Below the pieces are notes generated by a model. It worked only from the letters and a program-made list of their open reading frames with translations, had not been told where the DNA came from and did no database searches. From positions 124,001 to 188,000 of the forward strand of contig NZ_CP104275.1 in assembly GCF_025244925.1 (NCBI RefSeq): DNA of 64,000 nucleotides, given 5' to 3'. How positions within the stretch are numbered: the first letter of the stretch is position 1; every line of letters begins with the position of its first letter. The position numbers were made by a program, and so were the translations under genes. This document shows positions 34,563 to 42,906 of this stretch, piece by piece. This DNA is from Arthrobacter zhaoxinii. Lineage in GTDB: Bacteria > Actinomycetota > Actinomycetes > Actinomycetales > Micrococcaceae.

Positions 34563-34942
34563 GCACCGCTTCAATGGCCAAGGCGGCGGTGGTCCGTGCG
34601 GACCTGGCCGGACACAACCGGATCAGCACCCAGGCACTGACCAGCACCGCCAAGGCCGCCGCGTCCGAATACTTCGGTGTCCCCGCCGCCCAGGTGCGTG
34701 TCCAGTGGACCGATGACCACGGGCTGCTGGCACTCTCGGTATCCCTGCCCATCGCCCTGCCGCCGCTGCAGGCACTCACCGAGGCCATGCTGCACCGCGC
34801 CGGGGGCAGTGTCTGGGACCGGGCGCATGCGGCCAAACCGGTGCTGCTCGAGCGGGTCGCCGAGCTTACCGGTTCCCGGCTGTCCCGCGTGGATATCCGC
34901 ATTACCGGCGCCCTGCCGGCCGAGGGCAGGCGGGTGCAGTGA
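34559..34942 (+). CDS. Second, divergent Asp23/Gls24-like protein
   Basis: The 127-residue protein starts at GTG in a GTGA overlap with the preceding stop. RISTQALTSTAKAAASEYFGVPAAQVRVQW and LLALSVSLPIALP resemble the Asp23 beta-alpha layout, and SRVDIRITGALP equals its last strand. The usual helix signature is degraded, so it is a distant paralogue of the first gene. It probably belongs to the same membrane complex. Its own stop overlaps the next GTG. Confidence 0.7.
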   Translation: MSTASMAKAAVVRADLAGHNRISTQALTSTAKAAASEYFGVPAAQVRVQWTDDHGLLALSVSLPIALPPLQALTEAMLHRAGGSVWDRAHAAKPVLLERVAELTGSRLSRVDIRITGALPAEGRRVQ

Positions 34943-35526
34943 AGCAGGCGGACCAGGAGGTAACCGGCAGGATCGTCCGACGCGAAACCCATTCGGCCCG
35001 CACTGCCGCCGCGGCCGTCGCCGCCGTTTTCGGTATCCTCTTTTTTGCCTACGTCCTGCTGGAATCCGTGCTGCAGGCGCTGGGGGAGAAGCCGTGGCTG
35101 ATTGATCCGCCGACCTTCGGCCGGTGGCTTGCCGATCTGCCGGCGGACGTGGATCCCGTGATTCTGGGGCTGTCCGGGACGCTGATCTTCCTCGCCGGGC
35201 TACTGTTCTTCCTGCCCGCAGTGCTGCCGGGCCGCCGCGCCCGCTACTCACTGCCCAACCCGCGTGCCGCCGTCGTTGTGGACGGCGAGGTGCTCGCGGC
35301 GTCGCTGGCCCGGTGCGCCCGGATGCGGGCCGGCGTCACACCGCAGCAGGTGCTGGTGACAGTGGGACGAACCGTGGTGGAGGTGCAGATCCGCCCGACG
35401 TCGGGCACTCCCGTGGACGCCGAGGCCGTACGGTCCGCTGTGGAGGACGAGCTGCTGCTGACCAACCTGGACCCGCAGCCGGCCGTCCGGGTGCGGGTTG
35501 CCGAAGCCGGGGTGATTGGACAGTGA
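34939..35526 (+). CDS. DUF6286-like membrane protein of the Asp23 operon
   Basis: The 195-residue protein has two membrane helices (about 22-45 and 75-98) separated by an extracytoplasmic loop, and a cytosolic C-terminal domain (about 105-195) with VVVDGEVLAASLARCARMRAGVTPQQV and VRVRVAEA. This AmaP-like topology is shared with the last gene. Starts at GTG in a four-base overlap and ends in the same manner. Specific function unknown. Confidence 0.78.
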   Translation: MKQADQEVTGRIVRRETHSARTAAAAVAAVFGILFFAYVLLESVLQALGEKPWLIDPPTFGRWLADLPADVDPVILGLSGTLIFLAGLLFFLPAVLPGRRARYSLPNPRAAVVVDGEVLAASLARCARMRAGVTPQQVLVTVGRTVVEVQIRPTSGTPVDAEAVRSAVEDELLLTNLDPQPAVRVRVAEAGVIGQ

Positions 35527-36134
35527 ATGCCACCCCGCGGGCACTGAACCGCTTCCTGCTGGGCCTGCTCGGGCTGGTGCTGATGTGCATCGGCGCCGGG
35601 CTGGCGCTCATTTCCGCTTGGCCCGCTGCCGCGCGGACCTGGAACGGGATCGCCGCCGACGCCGGGAGTGGCGTCGCCTCTGCCCTGTCCGCCTCGGCAC
35701 TGCCCGGCGGCAGCGGCAGCTGGATCTGGGTGGGGCTTGCCCTGCTCAGTTTCCTGGGCATTGTGCTGATGGCAGTGTGGATGGCGGGCCAGGGCGGCGG
35801 CCGGACGGGAACACTTGTCTCCGAATACGACGACGACGGCGCCCCCGGCCGGGTGGCGATCAGCGGAACCGTGGCCGAGCAGGCCCTGCGCAATGCCCTC
35901 CGCGAGAACCCGGATGTCGCGGCCTCTGCCGTGAGCACCTACTCGGTGAAGGGGCGCAGCGCCCTGCGGGTGCGGATCACCCCGCGCCAGGGTGCTGCTC
36001 CGCATCTGGTTGCCGCCGATGCCACCGCCCTGGTGGAAACCCTGGACGCCGTGCTCGGGCACCAGATCCCGGTGCTGCTGAGCCTGGAGGCCGGACGGCG
36101 GCTGCGCTTCAACCGGGAGGACCGGGTCCGCTAG
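35523..36134 (+). CDS. amaP: Alkaline shock response membrane anchor-like protein (AmaP type)
   Basis: From GTG in a GTGA overlap, 203 residues follow. Two helices (about 10-32 and 58-82) precede a soluble domain with GTLVSEYDDDGAPGRVAISGTVAEQALRNAL (spread over two elements) and RSALRVRITPRQGAAP. AmaP in firmicutes recruits Asp23 to the membrane. Here two proteins share this shape, so which is the true anchor cannot be decided. Last gene of the operon, convergent with the unknown gene at 36141. Confidence 0.75.
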   Translation: MNATPRALNRFLLGLLGLVLMCIGAGLALISAWPAAARTWNGIAADAGSGVASALSASALPGGSGSWIWVGLALLSFLGIVLMAVWMAGQGGGRTGTLVSEYDDDGAPGRVAISGTVAEQALRNALRENPDVAASAVSTYSVKGRSALRVRITPRQGAAPHLVAADATALVETLDAVLGHQIPVLLSLEAGRRLRFNREDRVR

Positions 36135-36140
36135 CTCTGT

Positions 36141-36995
36141 CTAGGAGGCCCGGGCCAGCTGCCGGATCGGAATCCAGCGCGAGGCCAGCCGGCGGTACGC
36201 GGCGGCAGCGCCGGTCATGTCGCCGTCGGCCAGCGACTCGATGCCCAGCCGCACATCGGAGGGGGAGTCGTCCGGGAACACCAGGTCCGCCACCGGGCCG
36301 TAGTCCAGTTCCAGCACGGCATCCGGATCGAAAACTTCCAGCCAGGCGGTCAGTTCGGCCAGCTCATCCAGCAGGTCCAGCTCGGGGGCGGCCATCGCCA
36401 GGGCAGCCGAGGCGGCACGGGCCCGGTCGATGCACTGCAGCACCGGGGCGGACAGCCGCACGGTCTGGACATGGCCGTCATCCTCCACCACCTCGGTGTG
36501 GTCCTCTTCATGCAGCAGGACGAACCAGCCGAAGGGCACGCCCCAGGTGGCGGAGCGGGTGTGCAGCTTCGCCAGCGAGTCCGCGAAGGAATCCGGATCC
36601 AGCCGTGCGGCGTGCGCTTCGCGGGCTACTTCCGGAACGAGCACGTCCACCAGCGGCCCGCGGATGGACTCGCCCAGGGATTCCGCCGCCAGGGAGGTGC
36701 GCACCGCCAGCTGGTTCGGGCAGTACAGCCGGTTGGTGACCCCTTCCTGCGCGGGGTAATGCAGCACCCGGACCAGGTCCGTGGCGTTGTGCGGGAACGG
36801 GTCCGATACCACCCGGACCAGCCGGCGGACGGCGTCGGTGCGTTCCAGGACCTCGGTTTCGTGGCGTCCGCGGGCGCGCTGCTCCATGATGGCCAGCTGC
36901 TGGTGATCATCAAAGGCGTCCAGCGGCTCGTAGACGCGCAGGTAGGAGACAAACGGAAAGGTGCGGTACAGCGACTGCTGCGGATGCCGCGCCAC
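36141..36995 (-). CDS. Conserved protein of unknown function, downstream of xthA
   Basis: The likely start is a GTG two bases after the xthA stop, giving 284 residues (VARHPQQSLYRTFPFVSYLRVYEPLD). It is mostly helical and acidic with no signal peptide or membrane segment. Recurrent features are FGWFVLLHEEDHTEVVEDDG in the middle and a C-terminal helix DMTGAAAAYRRLASRWIPIRQ. I do not recognise a family. Tight placement behind xthA suggests co-expression but not necessarily a DNA repair role. Confidence 0.75.
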   Translation of the reverse strand: MARHPQQSLYRTFPFVSYLRVYEPLDAFDDHQQLAIMEQRARGRHETEVLERTDAVRRLVRVVSDPFPHNATDLVRVLHYPAQEGVTNRLYCPNQLAVRTSLAAESLGESIRGPLVDVLVPEVAREAHAARLDPDSFADSLAKLHTRSATWGVPFGWFVLLHEEDHTEVVEDDGHVQTVRLSAPVLQCIDRARAASAALAMAAPELDLLDELAELTAWLEVFDPDAVLELDYGPVADLVFPDDSPSDVRLGIESLADGDMTGAAAAYRRLASRWIPIRQLARAS

Positions 36996-36997
36996 GG

Positions 36998-37801
36998 CTA
37001 GTCCAGTTCCACAATCACGGGTGCATGGTCCGAAGCGCCCTTGCCCTTGCGCTCTTCCCGGTCGATCACGGCGCCGGTGACCCGCTGGGCCAGGGCGGGG
37101 GAGCCCAGGACAAAGTCGATGCGCATGCCCTGGCGCTTCGGGAACCGCAGCTGCGTGTAGTCCCAGTACGTGTAGACGCCGGGGCCGGGATGGAACGGGC
37201 GGACGACGTCGACGAATCCGGCGTCGAGGAATTCCGAGAATGCCTGGCGCTCGGGATCGGTGACATGCGTGGCGTTCTGGGCGCGGAACCAGTCGATGTC
37301 CCACACATCGTCATCCTGCGGGGCGATGTTCCAGTCACCCATGAGGGCCAGTTCCAGGGACGGGTTCTCGGTGATCCATTCGGCGGCATGGTTCTTGAGG
37401 GTCTTGAGCCACTGCAGCTTGTACGGCATGTGCGGATCATCCACGGCACGGCCGTTGGGCACGTACAGGCTCCACACGCGGACGCCGCCGCAGGTGGCAC
37501 CGATGGCACGGGCCTCGGCCACGGTGGTGTCCTCGGTCTTGCCGAACATCGGCTGGTCCGGGAAGGTGCGTTCGACGTCGTCGAGCCCCACGCGGGAGGC
37601 AATCGCCACGCCGTTCCACTGGCTCAGCCCGAAGTGCGCCACCTCGTAGCCGTTCTTCTCGAACAGTTCCCAGGGGAAATTGTCGTCCTTCGCCTTGGTT
37701 TCCTGAATGGCCAGGACGTCGACGTCGGAGCGCTGCAGCCAGGCCTCAATGCGGTCGGCTCGGGCGCGGATGGAGTTCACGTTCCAGGTAGCTATCTTCA
37801 C
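36998..37801 (-). CDS. xthA: Exodeoxyribonuclease III
   Basis: The 267-residue enzyme of the endonuclease/exonuclease/phosphatase fold repairs abasic and 3'-blocked DNA ends. Visible motifs: KIATWNVNSIRARADR, VLAIQETKAKDDNFP with the metal-binding Glu, WSLYVPNGRAVDDPH, LMGDWNIAPQDDDV, and GASDHAPVIVELD with the catalytic Asp-His. It starts at GTG, six bases after TAACGT, so translation is probably leaderless. Confidence 0.96.
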   Translation of the reverse strand: MKIATWNVNSIRARADRIEAWLQRSDVDVLAIQETKAKDDNFPWELFEKNGYEVAHFGLSQWNGVAIASRVGLDDVERTFPDQPMFGKTEDTTVAEARAIGATCGGVRVWSLYVPNGRAVDDPHMPYKLQWLKTLKNHAAEWITENPSLELALMGDWNIAPQDDDVWDIDWFRAQNATHVTDPERQAFSEFLDAGFVDVVRPFHPGPGVYTYWDYTQLRFPKRQGMRIDFVLGSPALAQRVTGAVIDREERKGKGASDHAPVIVELD

Positions 37802-37813
37802 ACTGCTACGTTA
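37802..37813 (-). promoter_or_regulatory. -10 box for a leaderless transcript (xthA)
   Basis: On the minus strand TAACGT (37808-37813), then AGCAGT, then GTG. No Shine-Dalgarno sequence. Confidence 0.55.
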
Positions 37814-37911
37814 CCGAATCCGGTCCGCCTCCACACTGCGCACTGCCGCGGCGGCGCTGCGGACGGTCACGGCGGGCCGTCCGCAGCGGGGCAGCCGATC
37901 AGCGACCGGCG

Positions 37912-38733
37912 CTATTTCCACCAGGTGTCGGAAACAGTGACCGGTATGGTGCGCTTGTGCCGGGTCATCACAAAGCGGGCCTCGATCTTTTCGGCGTCTT
38001 CGGCGGGGGTGTCCTCGCCTTCCAGATAGCCGTCGATGGTGTCGTAGCTCAGGCCCAGCTCGGTTTCGTCGGTCTGGCCGGGCCTGTCATCGAGCAGATC
38101 GGCGGTGGGGGCCTTGGCGATGAGCTTTTCGGGGGCGCCGAGTTCGGCCAGCAGTGCCCGGTTCTGGCGTTTGTCCAGACCGGAGAGGGGCAGGAGGTCC
38201 GCGCCGCCGTCGCCGAACTTCGTAAAGAAACCCGTGACGGATTCCGCGGCGTGATCGGTGCCGATCACCAGCAGGTTGTGCTGGCCGGCCACCGCGTACT
38301 GTGCGGTCATGCGCACCCGGGCCTTGATGTTGCCCTTGTTGAAGTCGGTGATCTTCTCGCCGGTCATCTTTACGTATTCGGCCTCGAAGCCGTCCACTGC
38401 CGGGCCGACGTTGTAGACCAGGGACTCGGACGGGGCAATGAACTCGAGGGCGGCCTGGGCGTCCGCTTCGTCGTGCTGGACGTTGTAGGGCAGCCGCAGG
38501 GCAATGAACTGCGCCTGGGTACCTTCGGCCTTCAGCTCGTCCACGGCGAGCTGGGCAAGCTTGCCCGCGAGCGTGGAATCCACTCCACCGCTGATGCCCA
38601 GAACATAACCCCCGGCATGCGAAGCGTGCAGATAGTCCTTGAGGAAGTCCACCCGGCGGCGGATTTCCGCTGCCGCATCAATAGTGGGCTGAACTCCCAG
38701 TTCGGCAATGATTTCCTCTTGTAGTTTCCGCAT
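37912..38733 (-). CDS. nadE: Ammonia-dependent NAD+ synthase
   Basis: NadE amidates nicotinic acid adenine dinucleotide to NAD+. The 273-residue length fits the NH3-dependent class (no glutaminase domain). The ATP-pyrophosphatase loop is [43 protein letters not shown] is the second signature (given here in full as two adjoining parts, [13 protein letters not shown] and [13 protein letters not shown]). The end carries [25 protein letters not shown] lies seven bases before the ATG. Confidence 0.96.
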   Translation of the reverse strand: MRKLQEEIIAELGVQPTIDAAAEIRRRVDFLKDYLHASHAGGYVLGISGGVDSTLAGKLAQLAVDELKAEGTQAQFIALRLPYNVQHDEADAQAALEFIAPSESLVYNVGPAVDGFEAEYVKMTGEKITDFNKGNIKARVRMTAQYAVAGQHNLLVIGTDHAAESVTGFFTKFGDGGADLLPLSGLDKRQNRALLAELGAPEKLIAKAPTADLLDDRPGQTDETELGLSYDTIDGYLEGEDTPAEDAEKIEARFVMTRHKRTIPVTVSDTWWK

Positions 38734-38746
38734 GGACCACAGCCTA
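38734..38746 (-). promoter_or_regulatory. -10 box for a leaderless transcript (nadE)
   Basis: On the minus strand TAGGCT (38741-38746) is seven bases from the ATG at 38733. Confidence 0.5.
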
Positions 38747-38877
38747 TATCCGTCTGCTGCGCCGTGCCCGGCATGCTATACAAGACGAAGGGCAGGTAAT
38801 TCCCGGGAAAGGCGGCCGCCGCCGGAGCCGTGGATTGCTGTCCGGCAGTAGCACGTCCGGTATGAAGGAGTACGAAA

Positions 38878-39675
38878 ATGGCCACGGCCTCTGATGAAGA
38901 TGCGGTGGCACGCGCAGCTTACGCCGTTCAGCGGCACCAGCAGATCCTGCTCAAGCTGCGTGCCGAACAACGCGTCGATACCGCGGAGCTTGCCGCAGCC
39001 TTTGGTGTCAGCGGCGAAAGTATCCGCAAGGATCTGATCCACCTTGAGCGTCACGGACAGCTCAAGCGGGTCCACGGCGGAGCCATTCCCGCCGACACCC
39101 TGTCTTTCGAGCCTGCCGTTTCGGCACGCACGGAGTATTCAACGGAGAAGGGCAGAATTGCCCGGGCGGCCCTGGAGTACCTTCCGCACCAAGGGTCGGT
39201 GCTTATTGAAGCGGGATCCACCACCGAAAAACTGGCGGAGACCTTTCCCGGCGACCGGGAACTGACGGTTTTCACCAATGCCCTGCCCATTGCCTTGGCT
39301 CTCGTGAACCGGCCGCTGCTGACGGTGTTCACCCTCGGGGGCAGGCTGCGGAGCCGGACGCTCGCCGAAGTTGATGAATGGGCGCTGCGGTCGCTGGCCG
39401 AGATGAACGCCGATGTGGCCTTCCTGGGGACCAACGGCATCAGCATTGAGCGCGGACTCACGACGCCGGACGCTGCCGAGGCCCATATCAAGCGGGCCAT
39501 GCTCTCAAGCGCCCGCCGCCGCATCTTCCTGTCCGACCACAGCAAAATCAATGTCGTAAGTACGGTCCAGCATGCAACGCTGTCCAGCATCGACGTGCTC
39601 ATCACCGACACCGGCATTGCCAACAAGGATCTCAAGGCCCTGCGGGCCGCAGGCGTGCAGGTCGAGTGCGTGTAA
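38878..39675 (+). CDS. DeoR-family transcriptional regulator of the second PTS locus
   Basis: The 265-residue repressor-type protein has an N-terminal winged helix (RQQILLKLRAEQRV-like HQQILLKLRAEQRVDTAEL, then FGVSGESIRKDLIHLERHG, KRVHGGA) and a C-terminal sugar-phosphate isomerase-like sensor with LIEAGSTTEKLAE, TNALPIALAL, FLGTNGISIERGLTTPDA and SDHSKI. Such sensors respond to phosphorylated sugars. It faces the PTS genes from the other strand and ends at a strong terminator shared with them. AAGGAG lies nine bases before ATG. Target sites may be the inverted repeat at 42814-42870. Confidence 0.93.
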   Translation: MATASDEDAVARAAYAVQRHQQILLKLRAEQRVDTAELAAAFGVSGESIRKDLIHLERHGQLKRVHGGAIPADTLSFEPAVSARTEYSTEKGRIARAALEYLPHQGSVLIEAGSTTEKLAETFPGDRELTVFTNALPIALALVNRPLLTVFTLGGRLRSRTLAEVDEWALRSLAEMNADVAFLGTNGISIERGLTTPDAAEAHIKRAMLSSARRRIFLSDHSKINVVSTVQHATLSSIDVLITDTGIANKDLKALRAAGVQVECV

Positions 39676-39683
39676 CGCCTGAT

Positions 39684-39732
39684 AACACGCAGAAGGGGCG
39701 CCCCGCTGGTTGCGGAGCGCCCCTTCTGTGTT
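39684..39732. terminator. Bidirectional terminator between deoR-type gene and EIIA gene
   Basis: AACAC..AGAAGGGGCGC pairs with GCGCCCCTTCT..GTGTT across a 15-base loop. It sits between two convergent units. Confidence 0.82.
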
Positions 39733-39750
39733 CAGCTGTCCGTGCCGGAT

Positions 39751-40212
39751 TTAGGTTCCGGCCAGGACATGCTGGCTGAGCAGCTCGATCACGGCATCCG
39801 GGGTGGCGGCGGCCAGGAGCTCAGCCCGAACCGCGGGTTTGATGAGCGTGCGGGCAACCTGTGAGAGGAGCGTCAGGTGGGTGGTACCGGCCTCGCCCTC
39901 CGGAATGAGGAGCGCAATTGCCATAATGATGGGCTTTTCGTCCAGGCTTTCCCATTCGACGCTGTCGCGCAGACGCACAACAATCAAAGCTGCGCTGTCG
40001 ATGGCTGAAGACTTGGCGTGGGGGATGGCAATGCCGTCCATCAGTCCGGTGGTGCCCTGCTTTTCACGGGCCTCCAGGCCGGCCACCACGGCCGCGGCGT
40101 CGGCCGTCACGCCGAGTTCCACCGCCTTCGCCGCGATGAGGCTGAACACCTCCGCCCGGGAGGCTGCTGCGGCGTCGAGGGTGACGTTTTCGGGAGCGAG
40201 AATGGTGCTCAT
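39751..40212 (-). CDS. PTS fructose-type EIIA protein
   Basis: The 153-residue EIIA of the fructose/mannitol type has the phosphorylated His at 65 in GIAIPHAKSSAIDSAALI. It accepts phosphate from HPr and hands it to the IIB domain of the adjacent EIIBC. Its ATG overlaps the EIIBC stop by four bases, so the two are coupled. Here IIA is a separate protein, unlike FruA at 4619-6838, where it is fused. Confidence 0.95.
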   Translation of the reverse strand: MSTILAPENVTLDAAAASRAEVFSLIAAKAVELGVTADAAAVVAGLEAREKQGTTGLMDGIAIPHAKSSAIDSAALIVVRLRDSVEWESLDEKPIIMAIALLIPEGEAGTTHLTLLSQVARTLIKPAVRAELLAAATPDAVIELLSQHVLAGT

Positions 40213-41687
40213 ACAAGAACTTCCTTTTCGTTTTCTACAGAGGGCTGCAGTTGCTGTTTTTCAGTCCGGCGCTGCATCGCGTACCCGTAGACGAGTCCGC
40301 CCAGGACGGAGCCCACCAGGATGGCCCCGACCCACTGCAGGCCGTTGGTCACCACCGGAAGCACGAGGAATCCGCCGTGCGGTGCCGGAACCTGGACCTG
40401 GAACAGGAACGTCAGGATGGCGGATACGGCGGAGGAGGCCATCAGGATCGGGATGACGAGCAGTGGGTTGCGTGCCGCGAACGGAATGGCGCCTTCGGTA
40501 ATGTGCGTGGCGCCGAGGGCGAAGTTCACATAGGCAGCGTCGCGGGTTTTCGGGTCAAAGGCCTTGCGGAAGAAGAGTGCTGCGAAGCCGGTGACCAGGG
40601 GAGGGGTGATGCAGGCAGCGGAGACGGCGGCCATAAAGAAGAAGTTGCCGTCGCCGAGGAGTGCGACGCCGGTGACGTAGGCGGCCTTGTTGACGGGACC
40701 GCCCATGTCGAAGGCGCACATGGCACCGATGATCAGGCCCAGAAGGATCGGGTTCGAGTCCTGGAAACCCGAAAGGAAATCCTGGAGGGAAGTGTTGATG
40801 CCCTTCATTGGCGACGCGATCAGGTAGGTAATGGACCCGAAGATGAACGTCCCCAGTACGGGGAAGATGAAGATGGCCTTCAGCCCGGCCAGCGCCCGCG
40901 GAAGCCTGTCGAGCAGTTTTGCCAGCAGCAGCATGCCGTAACCGGAGAGGAAGCCGGTGACAATGCCGCCGAGGAAGCCGGTGCCGCCGTTTGAGGCAAT
41001 CAGGCCGGTGATCAGGCCCACCACCAGGGCAGGGCGCTTGCCGATGGAATCAGCGATGAAGGCGGAGAGGACCGGCACCATCAGGCCCATGGCGGTTCCG
41101 CCGATGGTCTTGAGCATGGCGGCAAATTCGTTGTACTGCTCGGGGTGCTCGGGATCTGCCGAGTAGATTCCCCAGAGGAAGGAAAGGGCTACCAGTACGC
41201 CGCCGCCGACGACAAACGGCAGCATGTAGGAAACACCGTTCATCAGGTGCTTGTAGAGATCCCGGGCCTGGAACTTCCCGCCGCTCGCCACACGGGTGTC
41301 GCCGAAGAGGCCGTTGTCTTCGGTTTCTTCGGGCTCCACGGGAGTGGCGGGTGCGGCCTGCTTCCCGCGGACGGGAGCGGTGCCGTTGATGATTTCCTGG
41401 ATCAGCGCGTCCGGCCTGCTGATGCCGGCCTTGACGCCGACGTCGACCACGCGTTTCCCGTCAAAACGTGAGGGGTTCACGTCCTTGTCAGCTGCGATGA
41501 TCACGCCGTCTGCGGCTGCAATTTCGGCTGCGGTGAGGGCATTTTCAATTCCCACCTGACCGTGGGTTTCAACTTTGATGCTGACCCCGAGGCGTTCGGC
41601 GGCCTGCATGAGGGCCTCTTGGGCCATGAACGTGTGCGCGATACCAGTGGGGCAACCGGTGGCGGCAACGATGGAGATGGGTGCCAT
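40209..41687 (-). CDS. PTS fructose-type EIIBC permease
   Basis: The 492-residue membrane protein has IIB at the N-terminus (phospho-cysteine 12 in ATGCPTGIAHTFMAQEAL) and a IIC domain from about residue 140 (MNGVSYMLPFVVGGGVLVAL). It transports and phosphorylates a hexose, probably fructose or a related ketose; specificity is not visible. It follows the kinase gene with an eight-base gap. It lacks the IIA domain and long linker of FruA. Confidence 0.94.
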   Translation of the reverse strand: MAPISIVAATGCPTGIAHTFMAQEALMQAAERLGVSIKVETHGQVGIENALTAAEIAAADGVIIAADKDVNPSRFDGKRVVDVGVKAGISRPDALIQEIINGTAPVRGKQAAPATPVEPEETEDNGLFGDTRVASGGKFQARDLYKHLMNGVSYMLPFVVGGGVLVALSFLWGIYSADPEHPEQYNEFAAMLKTIGGTAMGLMVPVLSAFIADSIGKRPALVVGLITGLIASNGGTGFLGGIVTGFLSGYGMLLLAKLLDRLPRALAGLKAIFIFPVLGTFIFGSITYLIASPMKGINTSLQDFLSGFQDSNPILLGLIIGAMCAFDMGGPVNKAAYVTGVALLGDGNFFFMAAVSAACITPPLVTGFAALFFRKAFDPKTRDAAYVNFALGATHITEGAIPFAARNPLLVIPILMASSAVSAILTFLFQVQVPAPHGGFLVLPVVTNGLQWVGAILVGSVLGGLVYGYAMQRRTEKQQLQPSVENEKEVLV

Positions 41688-41695
41688 GTCTTTCC

Positions 41696-42721
41696 TTAAA
41701 TGTTGGCCGCGACGGTGCGGTGGGTCGGTTGGATAGGTGAAGTGTCTGTGCCCAGGGAAGGTTCCGTGAGCCGGGTAGCGGAGTCGAAATCTGCACTGGT
41801 GGTGATTTTTCCAGCAATGGAAGGATCGACTTCGAAAAGTGTCGTTTCATGTCCGACGGCGGAGGAGGAATAGACGAGCGCGCTGCGCAGGCAGGCTTCG
41901 CGGTCGCCGCCGGCTGCCCGGCCGGCGAGGTATCCGGCCAGTGCCGCATCCCCCGCCCCCACGGTGTTGACTGCGGTAATGCCATCGGCTCGGCCGTACA
42001 GGGCGCCGTCGCGGTCAACCAGCATCATCCCGTCGGCTCCAAGACTTGCGAGGACCGTAGGGAGCCCCCGTGCCCGCAGGTCCTGCGCCGCGGCAGCAAC
42101 GTCGCCCAGGGTTGCGATGCTGCGGCCCGCTTCATGGGCCAGTTCATGCACATTGGGTTTGATGAGGTCGGGACGTTCGGTGATGGCCGCGCTGAGGACC
42201 GCGCCGGAGGCGTCCACGATGGTGGGCACCCCCAGCTCGCGTCCCAGCCGGATCAAGTCCCGGTGGAAGTGGTCCGGGGTGCCCGGTGGAAGGCTGCCGC
42301 AAATGGCCATCATGACGGTCCCGCCCTCACTCAGTGCCTGTTCCAGGGTGGTCCTGCAGGTGGAGAGGACCTGGTCAAGGATGTTGCCGGGAAGCTCAAT
42401 GCCGGTTTCGTTGATTTTTGTTCCGGAATGTCCCGGCACGAGCAGGGTGATATTCGTCCGGACGTCGCGGCCGGAATCCACGCTGGCAATCCGGATATCC
42501 TGCGCCTGGAGTTCGGCCACCATGAAGCGGCCGGTTTCCTTTCCTGCCGGAAACACCGCCACGGTGTCCACCCCGTTGCGGTGAAGGGCAACGGAGACAT
42601 TGATTCCCTTGCCGCTGGCCTCCCGGGTTTTGGACGCCACAATGTTGACCGCGGCGAATTCAAACGAATTCACGTTGACGGTCCAGTCAATCGAAGGACT
42701 GGGGGTAACCGTTACTATCAC
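41696..42721 (-). CDS. 1-phosphofructokinase-type hexose-phosphate kinase (PfkB family)
   Basis: The 341-residue protein starts at GTG (MIVTVTPSPSIDWTVNV). Motifs ASGKGINVSVAL and VNTVGAGDAALAGYLAG place it among 1-phosphofructokinase/tagatose-6-phosphate kinases; the GAGD aspartate is catalytic. It likely makes a sugar bisphosphate from the PTS product for cleavage by the divergent aldolase. About 25 % longer C-terminal tail than FruK (after residue 315), of no recognised function. Confidence 0.9.
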   Translation of the reverse strand: MIVTVTPSPSIDWTVNVNSFEFAAVNIVASKTREASGKGINVSVALHRNGVDTVAVFPAGKETGRFMVAELQAQDIRIASVDSGRDVRTNITLLVPGHSGTKINETGIELPGNILDQVLSTCRTTLEQALSEGGTVMMAICGSLPPGTPDHFHRDLIRLGRELGVPTIVDASGAVLSAAITERPDLIKPNVHELAHEAGRSIATLGDVAAAAQDLRARGLPTVLASLGADGMMLVDRDGALYGRADGITAVNTVGAGDAALAGYLAGRAAGGDREACLRSALVYSSSAVGHETTLFEVDPSIAGKITTSADFDSATRLTEPSLGTDTSPIQPTHRTVAANI

Positions 42722-42906
42722 GCTGGCTCCACTTCAATTGGTCGGATTCCAAGGTCCTGGCGGTAACTGCTGCCAGGCCGGAACCTGAGCCGGGGGTGTT
42801 TGTCGGGTCCGGGAAGATGTTGGCATTGCATGGACATACTTGCGCTTTCTTGGATTTGTGTCAACATCTTAGGTGAGTTGGATCACCGCTTGCCTAGGAG
42901 GCCGCA
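42722..42906. promoter_or_regulatory. Divergent control region of the second PTS locus
   Basis: AAGATGTTG (42814-42822) and CAACATCTT (42862-42870) form a 9-base inverted repeat separated by 39 bases, between the kinase gene (minus) and the aldolase gene (plus). The AT-rich stretch between them holds probable promoters for both directions. The pair is a candidate two-site operator for the DeoR-family regulator. AGGAGG at 42896-42901 serves the aldolase gene. Confidence 0.5.
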
